From NCBI RefSeq assembly GCF_001544915.2, contig NZ_FCOE02000030.1, positions 1 to 64,000 of the forward strand: DNA of 64,000 nt, given 5' to 3'. This document shows, piece by piece, positions 16,906 through 23,484 of the stretch. The stretch's first letter is position 1, and every line of letters begins with the position of its first letter. The notes under the pieces were generated by a model, which worked only from the letters and a program-made list of their open reading frames with translations, searched no databases and was not told where the DNA came from. The position numbers were made by a program, and so were the translations under genes. This DNA comes from Caballeronia pedi. Lineage in GTDB: Bacteria > Pseudomonadota > Gammaproteobacteria > Burkholderiales > Burkholderiaceae.

Positions 16906-17859
16906 TCAATACGCCACTTTGAAAGTCGGCGAGTCCTCCGGCCGGCTCTTGCGCCGGTCGTAGATCCGCGTGGTGGCGATGTTGGCGTGGCCCATCCACT
17001 CTTGGACCTTCGCGATATCCGCCTCGTGCTCAAGGGCGTTGGTCGCGGCCGTCGCGCGCAGGCTGTGGACGCCGAACCCCTGCAGGTCGATCCGGGCCTG
17101 CGCCGCATAAGCGAGCACGGTCTTGTAGACACCGTCGGCCGTGAGCCCTGCGCCGGTCTTGCGCCGCGCCGGCTGGAATAATGGCGCCGCCGGCGCGTCG
17201 CCATGGCCGGCCGCTTCCAGATAAAGATGAATGCGTTCCGCACTCCCCGGATGCAGCGGCAGGTTCCGTAGCTTGTCGCCCTTTCCATGCACCCGCAAAT
17301 GCGGCACTCCGCGCCGTGAATGGATATCGCGGACCTTTAGCAAACACAGTTCTTCACGTCGCAGGCCGTGATAGAGCAACACCGAGAGCAGCGCCCTATC
17401 GCGCTTGCCCTTAAGCGTGGCCGGGTCCGGCGCATCGAGCAGCGCCCGCGCCTGGTGATCGCCGAGCGCCGGCGTCTTCCCCTCCCCGCTTTCGACGCGC
17501 GGCCGCTTCGCGCCCTTGACCGGGTTGGTTTCGACGGCGTTCTTTTCGCATAAGTATTCGAACAGCGACGACAGCGCGGCCAGCTTGCGCCGGATGGTCG
17601 CGCCGGATAGCGCCCGCTCTTCCATCGTCGCCCGCCAAGCCAGCACATGCCCGCGGGTGACGATTCGAAATTCCTCCGGCCGGGCGATGCCGGCAAAGCC
17701 CATAAAGTCCTGCAGGTCGGCGCGGTAGGCGCGGCGGGTGCGCGGATTGTCGAGTTTGGCGAACCATTCGGCCTCCGCTGGCACGGCCGCCAGCTGGTGG
17801 AACTCGGCCGCCGTCAGTTTGCGGGCGCTGCCGGCGACGGAAGGAAGCTGCTCAGCCAT
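16906..17859 (-). CDS. Tyrosine recombinase, XerC/XerD-like
   Basis: This 317-residue protein has an N-terminal SAM-like core-binding domain (about 30-115: TRRAYRADLQDFMGFA through SLFEYLCEKNAV). The catalytic domain carries all key residues: Arg167 (HGLRREEL), Lys193 or Lys196 (HGKGDKLR), His265 and Arg268 (GVHSLRAT), His291 (MGHANI) and Tyr300 (TTRIYDRR). It would cut and rejoin DNA at a short palindromic core site. It is the last gene of a three-gene operon whose upstream region holds a dif-shaped palindrome at 18413-18442, its likely substrate or operator. Confidence 0.9.
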   Translation of the reverse strand: MAEQLPSVAGSARKLTAAEFHQLAAVPAEAEWFAKLDNPRTRRAYRADLQDFMGFAGIARPEEFRIVTRGHVLAWRATMEERALSGATIRRKLAALSSLFEYLCEKNAVETNPVKGAKRPRVESGEGKTPALGDHQARALLDAPDPATLKGKRDRALLSVLLYHGLRREELCLLKVRDIHSRRGVPHLRVHGKGDKLRNLPLHPGSAERIHLYLEAAGHGDAPAAPLFQPARRKTGAGLTADGVYKTVLAYAAQARIDLQGFGVHSLRATAATNALEHEADIAKVQEWMGHANIATTRIYDRRKSRPEDSPTFKVAY

Positions 17860-18091
17860 GAGGAATCGCCAGATAGCCTATGTAAGCCGTAATCACCGCA
17901 ATGCTGGTTGCCCAGAGAAACTGCCAGTTGCGCTGGTAAAAGCCGACCAGCGCTCGCGCCAGACGGGCAGTCCAGTGATATTCAATGGTGAAGCCCGGAA
18001 GGAAGATGAACCGGCTAGTTGGATCGTTTTCGAACTCCATGATCTTCCCTTTTCCTTCGTACCACCGCCGCAAGCGCTCAAACATCCGCAC
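17852..18091 (-). CDS. Small membrane protein in the recombinase operon
   Basis: The 79 residues begin MRMFERLRRWYEGKGKIMEF, continue ENDPTSRFIFLPGFTIEYHW, and end in a predicted membrane helix (NWQFLWATSIAVITAYIGYL). It overlaps the recombinase start by 8 bases and the gene before it by 14 bases, so all three are translationally coupled. No family recognised. A membrane partner for a Xer-like recombinase is unusual. Confidence 0.65.
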   Translation of the reverse strand: MRMFERLRRWYEGKGKIMEFENDPTSRFIFLPGFTIEYHWTARLARALVGFYQRNWQFLWATSIAVITAYIGYLAIPHG

Positions 18092-18350
18092 GCACTTGGT
18101 TCTCCCCCGGCAGCTCCGCTCCGTGCGTACGGATCAGCGCGATCAGCTCGGACGGGTTGATTTCATGACGGGTTTCACGCTGGATGCCCAGCTTGCGTAG
18201 GTCACGGTCGATCATGATGACGCCGCGCGTATCGGTTGAGGCTTCGACGCGCACGCTGCGCAACAGCTTTTTCTCATCGTCATATTCGGCAAGCAAGTGC
18301 ATGGCGCCGAACGCGCCGGTGCAATTTTCTGGGAGGTTGGTTAGGGGCAT
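18078..18350 (-). CDS. Hypothetical protein, first gene of the recombinase operon
   Basis: The 90-residue product contains FGAMHLLAEYDDEKKLLRSV, RVEASTDTRGVIMIDRDLRK and HEINPSELIALIRTHGAEL. It is soluble, acidic-basic mixed and without cysteines. The first ATG sits 63 bases from the palindrome at 18413-18442. Unknown role, perhaps a control protein of the recombinase. Confidence 0.6.
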   Translation of the reverse strand: MPLTNLPENCTGAFGAMHLLAEYDDEKKLLRSVRVEASTDTRGVIMIDRDLRKLGIQRETRHEINPSELIALIRTHGAELPGENQVRADV

Positions 18351-18412
18351 TGCGATTCCGTGAGAACGAGACGCCGGTCAGCATCCATCCGCGCAAGTAT
18401 ACTAACTTCTCA

Positions 18413-18442
18413 TACTATTGATAACATATTTTATCAATAGTA
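18413..18442. other. dif-like palindrome: two 12-base arms around a 6-base centre
   Basis: TACTATTGATAA (18413-18424) and TTATCAATAGTA (18431-18442) are perfect inverted complements flanking CATATT. The arms end and begin as ATAA-N6-TTAT, exactly the layout of bacterial dif sites bound by XerC and XerD. Outer repeats TTCTCAT and ATGAGAA extend the dyad. It lies upstream of an operon that encodes a tyrosine recombinase. It could be the enzyme's crossover site, its operator, or both. Confidence 0.6.
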
Positions 18443-18492
18443 ACGAGACATGAGAAACCGCTTTCGCGCCATGCTGGCGGAAGCAGACTGTG

Positions 18493-18633
18493 TTACTTCT
18501 TCTTAGGCTTAGCGACTCCCCCGCCCTTGCGCTAAGCGAGATATTATGCCGCGACCTCTTTTTCTTTCTTGCTCGATTTCGGGTCGCGCAAAATCTTTGC
18601 GGCGTCCGATGCGGCTTTCCTACCCGTTGCCAT
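18493..18633 (-). pseudogene. Very small Lys/Ala-rich protein with two stop codons
   Basis: From ATG 18633 the minus strand reads MATGRKAASDAAKILRDPKS then SKKEKEVAA, a TAA at 18546-18544, YLA, a TAG, then RKGGGVAKPKKK and TAA at 18495. The A-S-D-A-A-K-x-L-x-D-P-K-S pattern is that of a common short proteobacterial protein of unknown function. The two stops lie in the same frame, so it is either dead or ends at residue 29. Confidence 0.45.
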
Positions 18634-18725
18634 GGTCACCCCTTGATCGTCTGTTGACTTGCGCACGGCAGGCTTGATGCTCGTATGCGGAAACGAGGCG
18701 ATATTCAATATTAAGGTGAGGCCTG

Positions 18726-19021
18726 TTAGCTGCGAGAAATCAGGTCGCGCAGGCCTTCCTGGATTTGATCAAAAGCTTCCAAGCCTTCTTGCGTCAATCC
18801 CGCCTTTTCCGGCTCTGTACGCATAATCGCCAGCCGGCGTTTCCATGCTGCGTCGGGACCGTTGCTCCGCACCGGCGCGGCATTCGTCGTGAAGCCACCT
18901 TCGACGTTTGGGACTGATTTTCCTGGCGAACGCGAATGGCCGCAGCCTCGAAAAATTCCTTGTTGATCTCGGCCGCATGAGCGCGGCGGCCGGCGCCGAC
19001 AGCGGCGACCGTGGCTGGCAT
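18726..19021 (-). pseudogene. Unrecognised small gene with a frameshift
   Basis: The first frame reads AAEINKEFFEAAAIRVRQEN then QSQTS. From about 18905 the coherent sequence is in the next frame: NVEGGFTTNAAPVRSNGPDA, AWKRRLAIMRTEPEKAGLTQ, then EGLEAFDQIQEGLRDLISRS before TAA. Both halves look like genuine protein, and one base restores them. I do not recognise the family; the helical C-terminus may be a binding module. Confidence 0.5.
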
Positions 19022-19095
19022 GAGCCCACCAAAGGGCTCCCAGACGACGTCATTGAAATCACTTGCTGCGACGATCTGCCTGCCGCTTTCAGATC

Positions 19096-19398
19096 ATGGA
19101 CGTGACCGTTCGAGGCCGCGTTGAATGGACCGGCGAAAAAGGCGCTAATCAGCCATGCGTGATCATCGATGGACGGCGCGTCGAATGGAACGACCTGGGC
19201 GCGATGCTTTTGGCGTTCGAAGGATGGCAGTTCCGACTCGAGATGCTTGACCCAAGCGACGAGGCGTCAAGCCCACCGCATGCGCAGTTTTGCCAAGCTA
19301 CATTTTCCAAGCTCGCGCCTGCTCCGCTTTCGCCCTTTTTGCGCGACCAGAATTGGATCAACAGCGCTTGCCAGCCGCGCAAATACTGTATAAATTAA
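19096..19398 (+). CDS. Small hypothetical protein
   Basis: From ATG 19096 it encodes MDVTVRGRVEWTGEKGANQP, CVIIDGRRVEWNDLGAMLLA and FEGWQFRLEMLDPSDE. The block IDGRxVxWxDLGxMLxxFEGxxFxLE is conserved in short proteins of unknown function in soil proteobacteria. The last 35 residues are less convincing, and the stop falls inside the LexA box at 19384-19403. Confidence 0.55.
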   Translation: MDVTVRGRVEWTGEKGANQPCVIIDGRRVEWNDLGAMLLAFEGWQFRLEMLDPSDEASSPPHAQFCQATFSKLAPAPLSPFLRDQNWINSACQPRKYCIN

Positions 19399-19421
19399 CA
19401 GTACTGTGTTTGCATACAGCA
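19384..19421. promoter_or_regulatory. Two abutting LexA (SOS) boxes
   Basis: TACTGTATAAATTAACAGTA (19384-19403) matches the Escherichia coli consensus at 17 of 20 positions. TACTGTGTTTGCATACAGCA (19402-19421) matches at 15 of 20. Both keep the essential CTGT-N8-ACAG. They share two bases. The first downstream candidate gene is the small plus-strand frame from 19453. Tandem boxes usually mark tightly repressed SOS genes. Confidence 0.75.
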
Positions 19422-19452
19422 CGGAGAGCGAGGTGGCGCACTTGGTCAGGAT

Positions 19453-19710
19453 TTGCAACGAAAAGGATCGGCAAACACTCGATTGCTGCGCAGACACGTG
19501 GGCGATGCCGCGATTGCCCTCGCCGTCCAACGATGCACAGAATCCGGCAAGCCTTTTCTGTCAGCGGTTTGCCGACGCTTGGGCGTTCAAACACCGGACT
19601 TCGCCGTGCCGCGCCCGCAAACGCCGAGCCCAATCGCCCAAGACGCGTTGGCGACCATTCGGAGCATCCTCGCAGCGCGAACAACAGCAGCGAGACGGGT
19701 TGCTATATAG
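19453..19710 (+). CDS. Possible SOS-controlled small protein
   Basis: This 85-residue frame starts at TTG 19453 behind GGTCAGGA and lies 32 bases after two LexA boxes. It reads GDAAIALAVQRCTESGKPFL, SAVCRRLGVQTPDFAVPRPQ, then TPSPIAQDALATIRSILAAR. The composition is that of a soluble helical protein. No family recognised. The weak start codon makes this tentative; an imuA or umuD start is not visible. Confidence 0.4.
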   Translation: MQRKGSANTRLLRRHVGDAAIALAVQRCTESGKPFLSAVCRRLGVQTPDFAVPRPQTPSPIAQDALATIRSILAARTTAARRVAI

Positions 19711-19800
19711 ACGCGGTAGATGGTGGGCAGCAATTGGCATTGATGCGGGACTATCCGTCGTCGTTGAGCAGCCATGCGGGAAGATCTCGCACGCCATTAG

Positions 19801-19980
19801 GACCTGACCAGCATCGTGACCCAGGCCGCACTACGCGAAGCCGATGCGGTCATCGCCGCCGTCGAGCAGATCAAACTGGCTGACGACAGCTACATGCGCT
19901 TGCTGGCGTTGCTGGAAAATCCGCCCGCGCCGAACGACAAGCTCCTTGCTGCCGCCAATGCGCTGCCGAAGCCCGTATGA
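19801..19980 (+). pseudogene. TacA-like (DUF1778) antitoxin, C-terminal remnant
   Basis: The frame DLTSIVTQAALREADAVIAA, VEQIKLADDSYMRLLALLEN, then PPAPNDKLLAAANALP matches the end of DUF1778 antitoxins, which bind and block GNAT toxins. A TAG sits directly before DLTS, and the ribbon-helix-helix N-terminus is absent. The stop overlaps the toxin ATG as ATGA, the normal layout of these pairs. Confidence 0.7.
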
Positions 19981-20513
19981 CAGTACCAAGCTGGCATGAA
20001 GAGCCCATTCAAAAGGCACACGACCGGAATGCGTTTGACTGCAACGATTATGACCTGAACCAATATCTGCGGAAGTTCGCGCGCCAGAACCACAAAAACG
20101 GAGGCGCCAAGACATTTCTCGCGATCGATGACTCGACCGGCCGAGTGCTTGGTTTCTACTCGCTTGCGCCGACTTCGGCCAACTACGAACAGACGCCGGG
20201 AAGTGCGCGAAGGGGTTTGCCTCGGGCACGCAGTGCAAGGTTTTCGCCTCGTCCGTCTCGCAACCGATCGAGGCCAGCACGGCAAGGGGCTCGGCACGCA
20301 ACTGTTGCTCGCGGCAGCCTTGCGATGCATCAGGGTCGCCGACGAGGTCGGCGGCGTTGCGCTTTTCATCGACGCCAAAACCGAGCGCGCCGCAAAGTGG
20401 CATGAAGAGAGAGGGGTGGAGAGATTAACCGGCATATCGGCGAATTTTCCGGTCCTTTGCTTATACCTCTCAAGACGCTCGAAAGCGCGCTGAGGGCCGC
20501 AGGGAGGCTTTAG
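19977..20513 (+). pseudogene. TacT-like GNAT acetyltransferase toxin, frameshifted
   Basis: Frame 1 gives HEEPIQKAHDRNAFDCNDYD, LNQYLRKFARQNHKNGGAKT and LGFYSLAPTSANYEQTPG. Frame 2 then supplies VQGFRLVRLATDRGQHGKGL, GTQLLLAAALRCIRVADE and ALFIDAKTERAAKWHE, including the acetyl-CoA loop (R/Q-G-x-G-L/K). A third frame ends PLKTLESALRAAGRL. Two indels are needed, so the toxin, which would acetylate charged tRNA, is inactive. Its antitoxin is also truncated. Confidence 0.8.
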
Positions 20514-20891
20514 CGTCACCGCGTCAGACCGTCGTGTTTCGTCCCGTTATCTCAGCAGCTTTTGCATCGTCAGCTCGTCGCCCCCATCGCAAACGATCCA
20601 ATACTTTGTTTCGGATAACAGGCGCGAATTACCTCCAACATCGGAAACTTTCGGCAAAAACAGCCCTCCCTTGGGGCACCTTTTTGCCGGCAGTCAGCCC
20701 TGTTGGAAATCGCTACTTCTACTAAAGGAGGGCCAGCAAATTTAGAGAAACTATTACGTTTGAACAATTCATTGGTTCGGTAGACTCATTAGAAATATTC
20801 AAAACTGTTTAACGTTTGCCGTGCATTTGATGTTTTCGAAAGGGGGCGCATAATTTGTAAGGAGTTGTTACAAAAATAGAGAGAAAAGGCC
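20514..20891. promoter_or_regulatory. AT-rich spacer before the sigma-54 activator gene
   Basis: About 380 bases with no supported gene. The last 150 bases are notably AT-rich and end in AGAGAGAAAAGG ahead of ATG 20892. I see no TGGCAC-N5-TTGC sigma-54 promoter here, so the activator itself is probably read from another type of promoter. Confidence 0.4.
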
Positions 20892-22286
20892 ATGATCGGG
20901 GAATTTCGCGACCTTCGGTACGTGGGGGTGGACATACCCACTGACCTCCGGTCTGCATTAGTAGAGCGTCGGTGGTCCATCGACGTTATTGAGCTCCACC
21001 GACCTCGCAGTCCTGCCCGGCAGCACGCCCGCGGAAGTGCGGGCATCGTCGACTTTTCGGGCGTTCGCCTTCCGAACGATCTCCGCGCTGTCGAACAGTT
21101 GCTGGCTGGTTCGACTGTGGGATGGGTAGCGATCGGATATCCGGAACAGCTCAACGACGCTGTGGTGCGCAGGCTCATCCGCCAATATTGCTTCGACTAC
21201 GTGACGTTGCCGAGCTCAAGCGAGCGTATTGTCAACGCCGTCGGGCATGCCCACGGCATGGTAAGGCTTCACGACGAGGCGTCCTATGAAGAACAGCCAG
21301 TTGCCGAAGGAGGCGCTGGCGGAATGATTGGCTCCTGCGACGCGATGCTCGCCCTCTTCCGGTCGATTCGCAAAGTCGCCATGACTGATGCACCTGTTTT
21401 TATCTCCGGTGAGTCGGGGACCGGCAAGGAACTGACCGCCGCGGCCATTCACGAACGATCGCTGCGACGCAGTCAGCCGTTCGTCACCATCAACTGCGGC
21501 GCTATTCCGGCGCACCTGCTGCAATCGGAGTTGTTCGGCTACGAGCGTGGCGCATTCACGGGCGCCAATCAGCGCAAGATCGGGCGTGTCGAGGCGGCCA
21601 ACGGCGGGACACTTTTCCTCGACGAAATCGGCGATCTGCCGCTCGAAAGCCAGGCGAGCCTGTTGCGCTTCTTACAGGAGCGCAAGATCGAGCGCCTAGG
21701 AGGCCATGAGTCTACGCCGGTCGACGTGCGCATCATTTCGGCGACCCATGTCGACATGCACACGGCGATTCTCGAAGGGCGTTTCCGAGCCGACCTTTAT
21801 CACCGCCTCTGTGTACTGCAGGTCAACGAACCGCCGCTCAGGGAGCGTGGCAAGGACATCGAATTGCTCGCGAAGCACATGCTCGCGCGCTTCAAGGCGG
21901 ACGCGCGCCGGCGTCTGCGCGGTTTTTCTCCCTGCGCGATCGCCGCCCTGCACTCCTACACGTGGCCGGGCAACGTGCGCGAACTTATCAACCGCGTGCG
22001 CCGTGCGATCGTGATGTCCGAAGGACGCCAGATCACCGCCCATGACCTGGAACTGGACGACCATACCGCGGCCGTCCCCATGACCCTCGCGCAAGCGCGC
22101 GAAGCGGCCGAACGTCGAACCATCGAAGCGGCATTATTGCGTCACCGCGGCCGCTTCGGCGAGGCCGCGCACGAGCTCAAGATCTCGCGCGTGACGCTCT
22201 ACCGCTTGCTGAATTCGCACGGTCTGCGCCCTGCCGTGCTCGAAGACCCAAACGACTTGACGTCCTCTGAACGTTCAGCGGCCTAG
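20892..22286 (+). CDS. Sigma-54-dependent activator, VpsR/BerB-like
   Basis: The 464-residue protein has an N-terminal pseudo-receiver domain (1-130) that lacks the acidic phospho-acceptor triad, an AAA+ domain (about 143-375) and a Fis-type HTH (about 405-445, LKISRVTLYRLLNSHGL). Walker A is GESGTGKE (173-180), the sigma-54-contacting loop GAFTGA (220-225), Walker B GGTLFLDE (238-245). This layout is that of VpsR and its Burkholderia relative BerB, which bind cyclic-di-GMP and activate exopolysaccharide or biofilm genes. The many cyclic-di-GMP genes to the right fit. A strong terminator follows. Confidence 0.87.
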   Translation: MIGEFRDLRYVGVDIPTDLRSALVERRWSIDVIELHRPRSPARQHARGSAGIVDFSGVRLPNDLRAVEQLLAGSTVGWVAIGYPEQLNDAVVRRLIRQYCFDYVTLPSSSERIVNAVGHAHGMVRLHDEASYEEQPVAEGGAGGMIGSCDAMLALFRSIRKVAMTDAPVFISGESGTGKELTAAAIHERSLRRSQPFVTINCGAIPAHLLQSELFGYERGAFTGANQRKIGRVEAANGGTLFLDEIGDLPLESQASLLRFLQERKIERLGGHESTPVDVRIISATHVDMHTAILEGRFRADLYHRLCVLQVNEPPLRERGKDIELLAKHMLARFKADARRRLRGFSPCAIAALHSYTWPGNVRELINRVRRAIVMSEGRQITAHDLELDDHTAAVPMTLAQAREAAERRTIEAALLRHRGRFGEAAHELKISRVTLYRLLNSHGLRPAVLEDPNDLTSSERSAA

Positions 22287-22390
22287 CGCAGATAACTATG
22301 ACCTAACCGGATGCCCGCTCATCGTGGGCATCTATCTGCCGATGTGTTTTTAACGCCCTGAGCACCGATACCAATACCCTTTCTCATCTC

Positions 22391-22420
22391 CGAGGGCCCT
22401 TCGGCCCTCGCTGGTATTTT
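22391..22420 (+). terminator. Rho-independent terminator after the sigma-54 activator
   Basis: A perfect 8-base stem CGAGGGCC/GGCCCTCG with a CTTC loop is followed by CTGGTATTTT. A second GATGCCC/GGGCATC stem lies 60-80 bases earlier. Together they should insulate the activator from the genes to the right. Confidence 0.7.
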
Positions 22421-22558
22421 CCTTCATCTGGCATCGCCGATCAAACTTTGGCAAAGTCGGGCACCTTCGACCGCGGGCACGCCTTAAGAGAGACGCGAAA
22501 ACTATGCCGAGCGCGGCGTCCGGGTCTATATTTTGAATGTACCGCGAAGAGGCGAGAA

Positions 22559-22753
22559 ATGACCGGCTCAGCACAAATTCAAATCGAGCGTCAGGCTGGC
22601 GGATGGGTATGGATCGGTTTGTCGTCAAGCGATGCGAGCGGTGCCGTCATTGTGCTGGCGCAATCGCGAGAGGCGTTTTCGACCCACGAGGAGGCGCTGA
22701 TTGACGCGATAAACGCAATGGATACGCTCGGCAGCGTATCGCCACCTGGATAG
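22559..22753 (+). CDS. Small hypothetical protein (DUF6723-like)
   Basis: From ATG 22559, with GAGGCGAG upstream, the 64 residues read MTGSAQIQIERQAGGWVWIG, LSSSDASGAVIVLAQSREAF and STHEEALIDAINAMDTLG. The pattern (beta strands with W-x-W-x-G, then F-x-T-x-E-E-A-x-x-D) is that of a short family frequent in Burkholderia, I believe DUF6723. Its role is unknown. Confidence 0.6.
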   Translation: MTGSAQIQIERQAGGWVWIGLSSSDASGAVIVLAQSREAFSTHEEALIDAINAMDTLGSVSPPG

Positions 22754-22818
22754 CATACCGGGGCCATATTGGCACGCGCGTTGCACACGCGGAAGAAAAC
22801 GCTATCCGCTTGACTGCC

Positions 22819-23307
22819 ATGCTATCCCGCTCTCCTTGCCTTCCCGGCCTATGGGCCACGCGTGTCTTCGACGCCGTGACTCCGCCCGTCGCCGTGCTGA
22901 TTGTTGACGACGATGCAGCAATGGCCGCCGCGCTTGCGGCAGCCCTTATGGCCTATGGATATACCGCTGTCGCCGTCGGTGGCGGCCTTGCAGCTTTCGA
23001 AGCTCCGCAAGCCATGACGCCACATGTCGTCATCCTCGACATCGAAATGCCCGAATGCGATGGATTTACCGTTGCGAAGGCCATGCGCGGCTCGACCCGG
23101 TTCGCGACAGTGCCGATCATCGCGCACACTTCGTTACCCGAAGAAGACGTCATTGCACGCGGGAAAGCTGTCGAGATCGACGCTTTCTACCGCAAGGGTG
23201 AGCCGCTTCATGGTCTATTCCGGATGATCGAGCATCTCGCACCGGCGCAAAATCGAATCGCCTCCCCACCCGACTCGGACTGCTCAAACCGACGGCATCG
23301 CGATTAG
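22819..23307 (+). CDS. Single-domain response regulator
   Basis: A receiver domain fills the protein after a short lead: VLIVDDDAAMAAALAAALMA (acidic pair), VVILDIEMPECDGF (phospho-acceptor Asp), PIIAHTS (switch Thr/Ser) and FYRKG (Lys). There is no output domain, so it probably acts as a CheY-like relay, for instance for the hybrid kinase encoded opposite. The start is uncertain between TTG 22810 and ATG 22819. Confidence 0.8.
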   Translation: MLSRSPCLPGLWATRVFDAVTPPVAVLIVDDDAAMAAALAAALMAYGYTAVAVGGGLAAFEAPQAMTPHVVILDIEMPECDGFTVAKAMRGSTRFATVPIIAHTSLPEEDVIARGKAVEIDAFYRKGEPLHGLFRMIEHLAPAQNRIASPPDSDCSNRRHRD

Positions 23308-23484
23308 TCAGGTTAATCGATACACGAGCGGTGGCTGCCTCGAGAAGCAGCTCGAGCACTTCGACCGGCACTCGGAGCTGCCAGCACCCGCACCGGCATA
23401 TTTCACCGATTGCCCGTTATTTGGCAAAGGAGCAAAGCTCTCTCCTTCGGGTGCAAGGTTTGCATGGTGGAAAGTGCGTAGAGT

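Noticed and set aside
20700..20891. Sigma-54 promoter before the VpsR-like activator
   Set aside because: No GG-N10-GC pair with TGGCAC and TTGC context was found.
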